64,000 nt of DNA from assembly GCA_032768795.1 (NCBI GenBank), contig CP136492.1, forward strand, positions 2,356,001 through 2,420,000. The letters run 5' to 3'. Below, one piece after another: positions 12,001-21,607 of the stretch. How positions within the stretch are numbered: position 1 is the stretch's first letter; each line of letters opens with the position of its first letter. The translations under genes were made by a program, and so were the position numbers. This DNA is from Tremella fuciformis. Its lineage: Eukaryota > Basidiomycota > Tremellomycetes > Tremellales > Tremellaceae. The notes under the pieces are model-generated. The model saw only the letters and a program-made list of their open reading frames with translations, searched no databases and had not been told where the DNA came from.

Positions 12001-12568
12001 AAGGGCTACATGGGTGTCAACCCAGTTCAAAGGGGTGGAGAGAACATACCTGGCTGATGTTGCTAGGCATGAACGACTGCATCATCGTCTGCAGCCTCGG
12101 GTCGTGGAAACCGGTCGGCTGGGCACGCAGCATACCCATTCCCGTGGCCTGGGGCATGAGACCCCCGCCTCCGAATCCAGTGGGCTGGGACATGAGACCG
12201 CCACCGCCCGGGTATCCCGTCTGCTGCGGCATAAGACCGCTGGCACCACCACCAGGGTACCCGGTCATCTGGGGCGTGAGGCCCGACATGCCTGACATGG
12301 GCATGCCCGACATGCCGGTGGGCTGGGGGCGGAAAGACGACGGTGGAGGCTGGGAGAGGAAGGAGGGCTGGGAGGGGCGCTGTTGTTGTTGCTGCTGCTG
12401 GGGCTGGAAGCCGGTCTGCATGGGCTGCTGCTGCAGAAGAGGTTGGGGCTGGGGCTGCTGGGGGAAGCCGGTGGGTTGGGGCAGCATGCCCATGCCCACG
12501 CCCATTCCGTACCCCGTCTGCTGGGGTTGCTGGAACCCACCACCGCCATACTGCCCGTAGCCCTGCAT
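6032..12568 (-). CDS. CIN1: Cin1/Pan1-like endocytic scaffold with DH-PH Rho-GEF tail
   Basis: About 1960 residues over roughly ten exons. In order: a Q/G/P-rich N terminus with many PQPTGF, PQQTGY and QMTGY repeats (residues 1-170, as in Pan1); one EH domain (about 190-290; WVLTKQEKKDYDQIF, DTKGDGFIPGEMA); a coiled coil (about 380-470; VRRIQEDIDYVSKGR) and an RD-rich stretch; a long proline-rich region; a WH2-like motif (MGALLGAIQGGARLRK, about 1005); SH3-1 (ALYPYDGQ..GEWWYGS..GWFPHSYVEEL); SH3-2 (ALYAYEGS..DWWKT..VPASYLEL); a disordered linker; a DH domain (FEFIATEGAYNRDLQVV to MQRITRYPLLIKQIL); and a PH domain ending in EWVRIIGLASRH. Stop TAA 6032-6034. Family knowledge: such proteins link endocytic coats, actin nucleation and Rho/Cdc42 activation at the cell cortex. 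Only one EH domain is visible, where Pan1 and intersectins have two. The symbol follows the Cryptococcus protein of this architecture. Confidence 0.85.
6411..6444. repeat. intronic G-runs (8 and 17 G)
   Basis: Runs of G at 6411-6418 and 6428-6444 lie inside a Cin1-like intron between the two halves of the PH domain. On the coding strand they form the polypyrimidine-like C tract after the donor GTGCGTCATCCC. Confidence 0.9.
8368..8578 (-). promoter_or_regulatory. long alternative intron of the Cin1-like gene separating SH3 and DH-PH parts
   Basis: This intron (GTGAGTCT..TGTACTGACAG) is about 211 nt, four times longer than its neighbours, and lies exactly after the second SH3 domain. If it is retained, the frame runs eight more codons (ESPVHDRS) into a stop, giving a protein without DH-PH. 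A second acceptor 18 nt downstream (CTTCTGCAG) keeps the same frame. As I recall, Cryptococcus Cin1 is reported to give long and short isoforms by alternative splicing; that this intron does it here is inference. Confidence 0.6.
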
Positions 12569-13629
12569 GGTGGGCAGTGGCTAGCGGGGAGGGAGTGGAA
12601 CGTTGGGATGAGGAAGAGCAGCGAGACGGTGAGGGAGAGGATGAGGATGGCGATGACGGGGATGGTGGTAGCACCAAGCGGGTCATTGGACCCTGAACCA
12701 CAAAGTAGGGGTAACATTTAATACATAGAGGTATGAGGTCATCTGGTAAGGCAAAGTCTCAGAACACGGTCAAAGTGTCTCATACGGGCTGGTCATGCTT
12801 GACTCGATGTGGGACATGAAGAGCATGGGTACGGGATCAGATCAGTCAGATGTATGATCGAAACCACCTGGCACTCGACCCCCTCCGCGTCAAATCGACA
12901 AGGCAGGACTTGACGAACCTCCTGCCTTGTTACTGACACAACCTGGTGCTGATTTGTGAGCGAGACAGTGTAGCTACTACGTGACGCTCGTGTCAGAGAC
13001 GGCGACAATTTCAGCGTTAGTAGTGCACTGCTGGTGTGCTCGTCAGCAGTCGCCGCGAAAGCCAGTCGATCAGTCAAGACGCGCGAAGCGCCAAGAAGCT
13101 GAGGCCAGAACGCCAGGCGCACTCAAGAGATTGCATCTCCATGGAATGGGCAGCCAGTCGCTGTGGTCATGCCACGGCTCACCCCTTGCCGTATGTACAC
13201 CCAAGGTAGAGAATCGAAGAGAGAGAAGAGAAGAGAGAGAAGAGAAGAAAGAGAGACTGATCGCGGCTGACTTTTATTCCGCCACCTCTCATCATCCTTA
13301 CATACAGTACAGTACCATTCACTTGTCATCCGTCATTCCACCTCCGTCACCATCGCTTCTCTCTCGCCCGCCCCTGTCTCAACTCGCCGTCCCCTGCGCC
13401 CAGCCTACGCAAGCCACCTACACTTTCCGCCCAAAGAAGCCACCATTCCAGCTCGCGCGGACCCCCGATCACCCCTCGGCCGCCTGACACAGCTGTCTCC
13501 TAAGTCTGGGCTGGACTGGGGCCTGTCCCGCTCGGTGAAACAGTGCGTCTCCAATTTCATCGAGCTTGGCTCAGATCGGCAAGCTCTGCCGGCTTCAAGA
13601 AAATCGATAGCGGTGGTGCTCCAGTATAA
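12569..13629. other. divergent intergenic region with GA-rich tract
   Basis: A shared upstream region of about 1.06 kb between the Cin1-like gene (minus) and the Q-rich gene (plus). Positions 13206-13257 are an almost pure purine (GA) tract, followed to about 13400 by pyrimidine-rich sequence, typical of fungal core promoters. ORFs here look non-coding. I find no separate gene and no first EH exon. Confidence 0.55.
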
Positions 13630-16005
13630 ATGTCGTCTGGTCAGCCTGGCAGGGACGATCAGCCTTGGCTGAACGCTTGCTTCGACCCCACTGGGCAGAA
13701 CGAGAACCAGTCTGATGCACGCCCGATCGCGCGTCTTCCACATCGATATCAGCAACAGGGGCCGCACCAGCAGCCGCAGCAGCAGGATCGACGCACGCTC
13801 CACGAGCTGTCGCAGAACACACCATTCACATTCCGACGGGCCCCGCCGAGGAGCGGACCCATGCTCGGACCGGCACCACCACCAGCACAGTGGCCGTCGG
13901 TGTTGCACCCTCCTCAGCCCATGTGGATTCCTATTCGTCCGCCCCCGCTCGCACAACAGGGTACGTGGGTGCCATCGACCCCGACGATGGGCATGCAGCA
14001 GCCCTGGGTGGACGAGTACCCGGTGTACACCGTCCGACCTCCCCCCTTCTCATACAACTTTCCCCCGCAGCAGCAGCCGCAGCTCCAGCAGCTGCAGCAG
14101 CGCCCTTATCAGCCGCAATTTCAGTTCCAGCAGCAGTACCAGTACCAACAGCAGTACCAGTTTGAGCCGCAAAACCAGTACGGGCAGCAATACGAGCAGC
14201 CATACAAGCAGCCATGGGAGAGGCCTTGCGATCCACCCCCTTGTCCGCCGAACTGCAACTGCCCTCGTGCACGGGCCGCTCCGGGCTGGAAGCCAAACCT
14301 AACCAGGGTGCTTCACGCGAGGCACTCATCTGGTTCGTCGTCGGACCGAAAGTCGCCAAAGAAGAGACGGGTGGCCAAGGGGAAGGAGAATGAGCCGGAG
14401 GGGCAAACGACGGGGCAGGTGACGGGGGAGTCGACTGGAGGAGAGCCGGCGGAGCCGATTCGAGGAGAGCTGGGGGAGCTGATAGTGCACGCCCAACCTT
14501 ACGCGGCGCAGGGTTTCAGAGTGGTCCTCCCTTCGACTCCCGCACGGACCATCCCTCCCAACCCCGCTCCTTCACAGGGAGTCCCGATGGTCACTGGGCC
14601 CAACCCTGGGCACGTCGCACCACCCTCTATACGCGACCCGGGACCTGCCCCAAATGCTTCGAGGCAGCCTACTGCTGAGTTTCGACCCCCACTTCCTATG
14701 ATCAACCTCATGGAACTCGAAACTTCTGCCCCTGGCCTGAGGAGGGTTTTAGTCCGGGACGGTGCGATCTTTGACCTGGAGCCACAGGCTTCTGTGCTAG
14801 CCCAGCCCCGTGCCCCGTCGCCTATTCTACCAAAGACGCCCCCCAAATATGACGATAAGACGGAAGAGCGTGTGCAGGACTGGGTCGAGGCTACCGAAGC
14901 TGTGAGAGACTCACCGCCGCCGCCACCGCCATACTTGCACGAGCCGAAGCGGCAACGAATCAATTTTTCATTCGACGAGTCGCTGCGACAGAACACCCAG
15001 CAGCAGTTACAGCGCCCGCAATACCCGTCCCATACGTCGATTCCTCAACAACAGCTTCAGCAAGTGGAATATGGCACGCCTCAAAATACGACCTCAAGAC
15101 CCAAGGCGGCACCGCCGAGCTACTACCAGCACCGCAGGCTTATGATCACAAACAACCCGCAGGAGCTGGAACTCTCGGTACATATCGTGCCAACTACCCC
15201 ACCGACGGTTCAGCGACAGCCGAACTTTGGTATGCCTTACACCGAGCAAGTCCCCGGTCGCCATGCACCCCGCGTTCAGGTGTCTGGTCACAGGGAGATG
15301 ATTGCTCCGCCCCCGCTTCAGTTGGCACCGTCTGTGGCCGTTCCTGTTGTTCCCCAACCGCCTGTACAGCCAGCAACGGTGCGAGAGGGTCATCGCCACA
15401 CCCAATCGATGGATCTCTTGCCTTCCGCTGACCTCGGTGCGCAAGTCGACTTTCCGGTGCCGAGTTCAAGGGCGGGATCGGCGGACGACAAGAGCGATCT
15501 CGGCGACGTGGACCCGAGGGAGCTGGGAGCTGCCATGACTCTGAAGACAATGTGGTCGGCTGAGAGGAGTACAATCGGAGCTTCACGGCAAGCGCGGGCT
15601 GAAGGGTCGGACCCCAGCAAGGCGATGGTTCTCTGGAAGCGAAGGGAGCCGGAGAACCCCCACGCTCTGTCTTCACCCGCATCTCCCCCAAGGAACTCAC
15701 GAACACCGAGAGCCAAGTCTCGTCGCCGAGTCGCCATTGTGGCTCCTGAGGAGACTCCCTCACAACCGCCGCAAAATATTCACGCTCGCCTTGCGTCATT
15801 CACACTGGTGGAGAGTGCGAATACCCCGCATCAACCGCTTCAAGGGCAGTCGACGTCGAACTTGCCACAGCCAACGGTGAGCTCGGAGTTGGCACCGGCA
15901 GAGCCTTCTGGTAGCGGTCATCCAGCCAACAAAGACGGTCCGGCATATCACTGGGAAGATGAAAGAGCTTACAGGCCAGAGACTGCGATGCCGGAAGAGC
16001 AATGA
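13630..16005 (+). CDS. Q/P-rich disordered protein of unknown function
   Basis: A single 791-codon ORF with ATG at 13630 directly after a TATAAATG-like sequence (about 13624). Residues 1-200 are dominated by Gln, Pro and Tyr, with QQQ and QYQ runs at about 140-195; these are followed by a short Cys segment (CDPPPCPPNCNCPRARA, about 199-215). A basic patch (KSPKKRRVAKGKE) at about 240 looks like a nuclear localisation signal. The remainder is P/S/T-rich with no recognisable folded domain; RRVAIVAPEE near residue 705 is another basic patch. Third positions are GC-rich, supporting a real gene. Possible roles such as transcriptional coactivator or RNP-granule protein are only guesses from composition. 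Confidence 0.7.
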   Translation: MSSGQPGRDDQPWLNACFDPTGQNENQSDARPIARLPHRYQQQGPHQQPQQQDRRTLHELSQNTPFTFRRAPPRSGPMLGPAPPPAQWPSVLHPPQPMWIPIRPPPLAQQGTWVPSTPTMGMQQPWVDEYPVYTVRPPPFSYNFPPQQQPQLQQLQQRPYQPQFQFQQQYQYQQQYQFEPQNQYGQQYEQPYKQPWERPCDPPPCPPNCNCPRARAAPGWKPNLTRVLHARHSSGSSSDRKSPKKRRVAKGKENEPEGQTTGQVTGESTGGEPAEPIRGELGELIVHAQPYAAQGFRVVLPSTPARTIPPNPAPSQGVPMVTGPNPGHVAPPSIRDPGPAPNASRQPTAEFRPPLPMINLMELETSAPGLRRVLVRDGAIFDLEPQASVLAQPRAPSPILPKTPPKYDDKTEERVQDWVEATEAVRDSPPPPPPYLHEPKRQRINFSFDESLRQNTQQQLQRPQYPSHTSIPQQQLQQVEYGTPQNTTSRPKAAPPSYYQHRRLMITNNPQELELSVHIVPTTPPTVQRQPNFGMPYTEQVPGRHAPRVQVSGHREMIAPPPLQLAPSVAVPVVPQPPVQPATVREGHRHTQSMDLLPSADLGAQVDFPVPSSRAGSADDKSDLGDVDPRELGAAMTLKTMWSAERSTIGASRQARAEGSDPSKAMVLWKRREPENPHALSSPASPPRNSRTPRAKSRRRVAIVAPEETPSQPPQNIHARLASFTLVESANTPHQPLQGQSTSNLPQPTVSSELAPAEPSGSGHPANKDGPAYHWEDERAYRPETAMPEEQ

Positions 16006-16550
16006 TATATTTCGGATCCGCCAGGGCGATGCACGGATGGTAGGTGAGTGTAGAAGTCTTGTTTTGTGTGGTGGAAATACGGATGTTCCCTGTTACTTTA
16101 TCGGCTTTGATACGTTTTCCGGTAGTCTCTTGTAGGTCTCTTGTGTTGTTGGCAGTCACGATCTAACGGTGTGTATCGCTCATCTTGGCTTGAGGTGGTG
16201 TTGAAAGTCCGACTCGTAAGAGTGATGAAAGGAGAGTCGCCTCTCATTTAGCGACTTGTGACGGGGGTACCTCGTCTACTCTGTAGCTGATAAGGGCACC
16301 TCTGCTGCCATCTCTACTTCGGACCCGTTGTAAGTGCTCCGAGTCGAGTCGAGCTGTGTGAGTCGATCTGCCACTTGCCACTTGCCACTTGCCACTCTAC
16401 TCGACGTCGGATGATTCTCGGCAGATTCGCCACTGTCCGCCGTCCACCGTCTCCATTCCTCTCATCACTGCCTTCATCTACAAACAGCATCACACAGCCT
16501 AGCAGGGGGAAGCTGCAGGAGGCCAATCACACCCAGGATCATCGGGCAAG
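16006..16550. other. intergenic, 3' of the Q-rich gene and promoter of the F-box-like gene
   Basis: No gene seen. Contains a heptamer tandem repeat listed separately and pyrimidine-rich sequence before the next ATG. Confidence 0.5.
16370..16396. repeat. GCCACTT tandem repeat
   Basis: Three perfect copies of GCCACTT and a partial fourth, about 155 bp upstream of the F-box-like start codon. Confidence 0.9.
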
Positions 16551-18215
16551 ATGCCTTCGTCGCCGCTAGCAGCGCCGAGCGCCCCGCAGCACATCCCGAT
16601 GTCCCGCCCGTCCCTCGGCCTCCCAGCCGACCTGATCCCTCCCATCGCACAGCACCTATGCTCCTCCCGGCGCCTACTCACACTGGCCACCCTCGCTCGA
16701 TGCTCCCGCTCTACCTACGCAGCGGCGATGCCGTGGCTCTACCGGCGGGTCGAGTTGACAGAAGGGGCGGCCGAGAGTCTGTTTGATCCCCTCGTCGAGG
16801 TGTGTGAGCTGTATGATTGTGGCCGGGATTTGCCCGTGGAGCTCTTGCTGCCGCCGCCTCCGGATCCATCTCCCTCTCCAACTCTACCTCCGTCACCACC
16901 TCTACCTCCACGCTTATCATCCCTCTCGACATCGACCACGCCGGCCCTTCACGCCAGTTCGGCGATACCGACCTCGCCTCGCCCACGCGCGGTCCGACTC
17001 GGCAAACAGCGCGCGTCCCACGACGTGAACATCGCCTTCGACCTCCCCCTCTCACTGCGCCGCCTACAGCACCTTCGGCACATACGGACCCTCGTCGTGC
17101 GCGACCTGCTATATGGCCACACGGTCGACCAGCTCAAACTGCTCTCCACCGCGCTGGACGACCGAGACCTGCTCCTCCTCCCATCCCTCGAGAATGTCGT
17201 CATTTCACACACAGCAATAGAGCGCATACGCCGTGCTGAGAAGGTGCGCAAGCGTATCCCTGAAGGCCTGCTGGAGGCGATCGCCCTCGCGGGCAAGGTG
17301 AAGCGGGTGTGCATCCACATGCCCCCCGAGGTCCCGGAGGGGATGATGATTCCCGGCCAGCGGTTCGGGCGTCGGACGGGACCGATAGGGGGCATGGGCG
17401 GCATGTGGGCGATCAGGGAGCATATGCGGGAAATGGACGGAGGGAGGAGAAGAGATGGGCCTGCGCCCAGACCGAGAGAGAGGGAGAGGAGTCCCCCGCC
17501 GGCTTTTGGCGAGGCTGTTGCTGTTCCCCCAGGGCCACAACCTGGATTCGCCTTTGGCGAAGATCCTGGCACTGCCGGACCTTCGGTCCCTCCCGCTACG
17601 AGCTACCCTGGCCCGCCACCTGACTTGCCCACTCCGCCTGGTCTACCGCCCGGGGCTATACTCGTCGATCCACGCGGTGCGCGTGACGCCCGCAATACGT
17701 GGATGGCGCCCGTTACATCGATCTACGCGTGGCTCGAGAAGCTCGACGATACAGTGTATATCACCGCGCACAATGTGCCCCCTTCCATCATTCTCCCAGC
17801 CAGGCCGGCGGCACAGCACACGTTTGTCTATCGGGAACTACCACAAGACGGCGGCGAGGTGTACGTCGACCCTGGGGCGGGCACCTCCTCAAAGAATGCA
17901 GGTGGGGATGACGGGGTGTTCGAGCAGACATTGCAGCAGATACAGGATTGTATCCGCCGCAGTGTCCCGCCGAAATCGACAGATCTGTCTGGTTGGGCCG
18001 GCGCCGTCGCACGGACCAGCTGGACATTCCATGTTCCGCCTGTGGAGTGGGACGAGGTGCTCAGTGATGCTGTGCGGGGCTGGGCGAGGGAGGCGTACCC
18101 TTTGGAGGTCACCGAGGAGGGCGAGGTGGTCAGTGTGGAAGAGCGGATCGGCTTTAGGGTATTTATACCGGGTGGGGATAATGGTTGGTGCGAGGCGTGC
18201 GGGGATGAACTCTGA
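16551..18215 (+). CDS. F-box-like protein
   Basis: A single-exon ORF of 554 codons from ATG 16551. Residues about 23-67 read LPADLIPPIAQHLCSSRRLL, then TLATLARCSRSTYAAAMPWL, then YRRVEL. This is the fungal F-box-like pattern (LP.ELL..I...L, a small-residue helix, then lY..v.l) used to bind Skp1 in SCF ubiquitin ligases. A P/S-rich insert (about 103-150) follows, then a region with LRHIRTLVVRDLLYG and LLLLPSLENVVISHT that could be degenerate leucine-rich repeats. The remainder is Pro/Gly-rich with a folded-looking C terminus ending CEACGDEL. The substrate is unknown; the F-box call is by motif only. Confidence 0.65.
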   Translation: MPSSPLAAPSAPQHIPMSRPSLGLPADLIPPIAQHLCSSRRLLTLATLARCSRSTYAAAMPWLYRRVELTEGAAESLFDPLVEVCELYDCGRDLPVELLLPPPPDPSPSPTLPPSPPLPPRLSSLSTSTTPALHASSAIPTSPRPRAVRLGKQRASHDVNIAFDLPLSLRRLQHLRHIRTLVVRDLLYGHTVDQLKLLSTALDDRDLLLLPSLENVVISHTAIERIRRAEKVRKRIPEGLLEAIALAGKVKRVCIHMPPEVPEGMMIPGQRFGRRTGPIGGMGGMWAIREHMREMDGGRRRDGPAPRPRERERSPPPAFGEAVAVPPGPQPGFAFGEDPGTAGPSVPPATSYPGPPPDLPTPPGLPPGAILVDPRGARDARNTWMAPVTSIYAWLEKLDDTVYITAHNVPPSIILPARPAAQHTFVYRELPQDGGEVYVDPGAGTSSKNAGGDDGVFEQTLQQIQDCIRRSVPPKSTDLSGWAGAVARTSWTFHVPPVEWDEVLSDAVRGWAREAYPLEVTEEGEVVSVEERIGFRVFIPGGDNGWCEACGDEL

Positions 18216-18267
18216 AGAGTATAGCATCTCATTGATCATACGTATGGACTATCTACATGATGCCTGT

Positions 18268-18723
18268 CTACCTTGTTGTCCGTCGGCTCGCATGAAGATG
18301 CTCGCTCGGCGGAATCATGGGACAGAACACACTACCGTGGTCTGCCCCACACTCCCTCGCCGTCCACTGGACGCACTCCGCCGTCCCGGACGCCCTTGCG
18401 GCCCCGTACTGGGGGATATCGCGCACAAGGCGAATCATGGGATTTGGGATGGCCGACATGGGCGACTGCGCGCGGTATTCGGCGTCCCATACGCGATACG
18501 GGCGCGCAGGCGCCCCGGACGGCTGGACGGAGTATACGGACGCCGTGTTCGGGTGATAGGTCCCGCGCGCACTTGCCGCGTAGGAGGAAGGGCTGGTGGT
18601 GCGGTACGTCGCCGGCGACGAGGGGGTGCGGGCAAAGAGGGGGCTGGTGGAGGAGATGGAGGCGCTGTCGCTCATTGAGCGATACGCACGGGGCGCACTG
18701 TAAGCTCGGCTGGGGTAAGACAT
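18268..18723 (-). CDS. small S/P/A-rich protein, unknown
   Basis: 151 codons, ATG 18721-18723, convergent with the F-box-like gene (52 bp between stops). Third positions are strongly C/G, which supports coding. The N-terminal two thirds are Ser, Tyr, Pro and Ala rich (MSYPSRAYSAPRAYRSMSDS). The C-terminal third has a more ordered look (NPMIRLVRDIPQYGAA, then CVQWTARECGADHGSVFCP) with three cysteines. No known domain recognised. Confidence 0.55.
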   Translation of the reverse strand: MSYPSRAYSAPRAYRSMSDSASISSTSPLFARTPSSPATYRTTSPSSYAASARGTYHPNTASVYSVQPSGAPARPYRVWDAEYRAQSPMSAIPNPMIRLVRDIPQYGAARASGTAECVQWTARECGADHGSVFCPMIPPSEHLHASRRTTR

Positions 18724-19094
18724 GCTGCAGATGCAATGGGGCGATTCGTCAGATGAAATGAGAGATAAGCTTTATCGCCAGTGCACCACTTGGCAGCGGC
18801 AGGGGGTCCTGAGTGTGAACACGGCGATTGAGAATGGACAGTCACATACATGGGGGTGCGAAGGTTCTAGTAGCGATCCTGGCGACTGGTGTTTCGTAAA
18901 TACGTACACATCGCTCGGCTCTGACACAACGGAGCGACCGGTCTGAAACACATACTGTATACGTATGTACGTACGTGCGTTCAGATGCCGCTGATACATT
19001 GCAAATGTCAGGATGGCGAAAAAAAAAACTGAATGAGCATGAATGTCCGTTTCGGCGCACGTGCGCGCGCAGTGTCTCGGTAATACTACAGTAT
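18724..19094. other. intergenic
   Basis: Upstream of the S/P-rich gene and 3' of the first cysteine-tail gene. Contains a short GTAC/GTACGT-rich stretch at about 18955-18978. No gene seen. Confidence 0.5.
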
Positions 19095-19532
19095 TTATGG
19101 GGAAGAGGTGGAGTTATTGCAGCAGGAGAACAGGCAGCTCGTGCTTCCGCGGCCCCCGCTCGCCGCTGTGTCAGTGGTCTGAGCAGACTGGGTGGACGTT
19201 GGGTTCATCGGAGCTTGCGAGTCGTATCGGCTTGCAGGAACAGCTGGACCATCTTCGGACTGCGGTCGATCAGGCGCTGCGATGGGGCTCTCCAGTAGGA
19301 GATCTCCGGGAGGTTCCTCGTCGGGAGGTTCGGTCGAAGCGGCAGCCTCGTCCCTGGCTGCTTGGGCGGGGGACGAAGGGGGCTCACTACCTGCCCACGG
19401 CTCTTCCGTCCAGTCGCCATCGGCTTCTCGTTCAGTCGAACCACTTGTGCGAGCACGCACTGATTCGGGTGGAGGGAGGATGGTGGGGACGCTCCGAGAC
19501 CTGCCTGTTTTAGGGCCCTGGGGCTCCGACAT
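19095..19532 (-). CDS. small disordered cysteine-tail protein (array member 1)
   Basis: 145 codons, ATG 19530-19532, stop TAA 19095-19097. No signal peptide or membrane helix. The body is rich in E, P, S and T. Near the C terminus it has SRYDSQAPMNPTSTQSAQTT and then the tail STSCLFSCCNNSTSSP. The YDSQAPMN motif and the C..SC....TSSP tail resemble the next gene (PYTSLDPMND and CGICSHVTSSP) and, more loosely, the genes at 33001-52887. I assign it to that array family. A longer in-frame upstream extension exists, but ATG at 19532 fits the MS-type starts of the family. Confidence 0.6.
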   Translation of the reverse strand: MSEPQGPKTGRSRSVPTILPPPESVRARTSGSTEREADGDWTEEPWAGSEPPSSPAQAARDEAAASTEPPDEEPPGDLLLESPIAAPDRPQSEDGPAVPASRYDSQAPMNPTSTQSAQTTDTAASGGRGSTSCLFSCCNNSTSSP

Positions 19533-20098
19533 GATAGCAGAGGTAACAGTGTGAATACTCAGAGTAGAAAGATACTGAAAGATGTGAGATGACGGTTCTG
19601 CATCCCCCAGAATGCGAGTCTGCCGCTTTGCTCCGCAATTTTGAGCGGAGAGCGAACTGCTCGGCCTTCGCCTTTGAATAGTGTTACAGATTGTGAAGAA
19701 GCGAAGTGCGATGCTACAGGAGCGCAAGCGAGTACGCTGCCGAGCTCTCCGCACGGAGCGGGGAGACATCATACTGCAGCGCTGCCTTTGGCCGAAGGCG
19801 CTTCCTGGCCGAGAGCGCTTTCTCACGGCTAAGCTTGCGCTCATGAGACCTGGGGACCGCAGAGCAATCGCCCGCGAGGACCAATCCGCGAAGTACCCCA
19901 CTGAATAGGATATAGCCTTTCACACATCATCATTCTCTTGGCAACGCTGCGAAGCTGCGAAAAAGCGGAACTGCTGAAACTGAAACAACATTGATCAGGT
20001 AAGCGGGGACGCTGTGGAGCTGCATGGAGGCTACAGACTTGCATGTACACGGGAAGGCTAGAATGTGTAAGAGTCAGAGTGCAAGAAGGCCGCCTCGT
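19533..20098. other. intergenic between two cysteine-tail genes
   Basis: Promoter of array member 1 and 3' flank of member 2. No gene or clear regulatory motif seen. Confidence 0.5.
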
Positions 20099-20788
20099 TT
20101 ATGGGGATGACGTGACGTGGGAGCAGATGCCGCAAAAGGTGTTGGGGCAGCGTTTGCAATCAGTAAGAGTGGCCCGTCGTCGGGATTCCGTAGGCTCTGT
20201 GGGGGGCTCTGTGTCGTTCATCGGGTCCAGCGACGTGTATGGCCTTAAACCAGTTGGGCTTTCTTGGTCAGTCTGCGAGTGCCTTTCCGACCGAGATTCC
20301 CCTCCCTCGTGCGGCTCTGATACCCGGTCTTGCATCGATTCTGGGCGTTCATTATCCCCTTCTTCTAGATCGGGTTCTGGTTCTGGCCATATTAGTCGCC
20401 GAAGGTCCTCCGGGTCAGACTCCGTGGCCTGAGGCTCTGGCTGGAGCGCTGACTCTGGCACTTCAGGAGCATTAGTGCCATCAGACCGGCTCTCACCCGA
20501 CTCGGGCGGCACGGACTGTAAATCTCCGGGCTCGGCGGGGGAGGAGATCGACTTTGTTGCAGATTCTGCAGGCTGGCTTGCGACCGATGGCCCTGCAGCT
20601 GTGCTTGAGACGGCTGCCGCAGCGGTCGACTCGACAGTCTCGGTAGTGCGACCGGAGGCGCTCCCAACCTTTTTGCGTGTCGACCTGCGCCTCCTCGGCC
20701 TTGTGTCGATATCCGCCTCATTGCCCGAGCCCAAAGAGGAGGAGCGCCGGGGCTGTTGAGTCTTTTGTTCCCTGGATCTGCGCGGCAT
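20099..20788 (-). CDS. small disordered cysteine-tail protein (array member 2)
   Basis: 229 codons, ATG 20786-20788, stop TAA 20099-20101. The N terminus is basic and Ser-rich (MPRRSREQKTQQPRRSSSLG, then RPRRRRSTRKKVGS) and could act as a nuclear localisation signal. The middle is acidic and disordered. The end carries the motif LRPYTSLDPMNDTEPPTEP and the tail DCKRCPNTFCGICSHVTSSP with four cysteines (CxxC, CxxC). The tail could bind metal or be lipidated; neither can be decided from sequence. Shares its ending style with member 1. Confidence 0.6.
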   Translation of the reverse strand: MPRRSREQKTQQPRRSSSLGSGNEADIDTRPRRRRSTRKKVGSASGRTTETVESTAAAAVSSTAAGPSVASQPAESATKSISSPAEPGDLQSVPPESGESRSDGTNAPEVPESALQPEPQATESDPEDLRRLIWPEPEPDLEEGDNERPESMQDRVSEPHEGGESRSERHSQTDQESPTGLRPYTSLDPMNDTEPPTEPTESRRRATLTDCKRCPNTFCGICSHVTSSP

Positions 20789-21607
20789 GTCAGATCTTGT
20801 TCGCGAATGAGGAAAATAAGATTGAGCGAATGCTGAGGGGCACGATGTGTGAATTAGCCAGGTGTGTCAGACAGACTGGCGAGTTTGCGACATCGCTTGT
20901 GAATGCCTTCGCAGAGCGGAGCATACGGCCATCGTGGGTAAGATGTAAAGGTCGCCGTGTCATACAGAAAGGAGGAAGACAGCGGCGGCCGCTCCGACAT
21001 GTAACGAAACTTGATTCTGACGAGCCGGCTACAAGGAGAGGGAGATGAAGTCATGGTCGAGGCTCTACTAAGAACCCGCAGATAAGACATTCGTGTTTCA
21101 CTTGCTCATGCTCGATGCGCTTGCTATCAAGCTCTTTTGAAGTCACACCCGCTGTGAGCTGACATTGACGCTGGCGGTTCTGACGGTACAGTGACAGCGT
21201 GGCATCGCGGCTTCGGAAGGCAATGTCCCCTTGGTCGCCCCCGATGTTAGACTACTGAAACACCGCGATGACAATCTTGCCCCACACGCACGGCCATCAC
21301 CTCCACTAAACGAGATTGGCAATCGTCTCGAGTTCGCGTAAGAGGTCAGTGGAGCTTCAGATGTGATATAGACACCGGCCCCCCCCCCCCCCCTACACAG
21401 CCCGATTGAGCAGAACACCCCAAACATGCCAGATGCGAGACATTCCACGCTCTTGGCAAATTGGTGGGCCCCAGATGTCGAATTGGATACTTGCATTTTT
21501 CAACAGATATCTCTGCCCTTTGCAGCTTCCCGATCCCATCGTGTCATGTCAAACGCCCTACAAGGTGTCGGCTGAACGCCCGCCCCCACTGACAGTGGCA
21601 GAGGTGC
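20789..21607. other. intergenic with poly-C tract
   Basis: About 0.8 kb without a convincing gene between array member 2 and the MFS carrier. A run of 15 C lies at 21379-21393. This stretch separates the array from the catabolic cluster. Confidence 0.5.
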
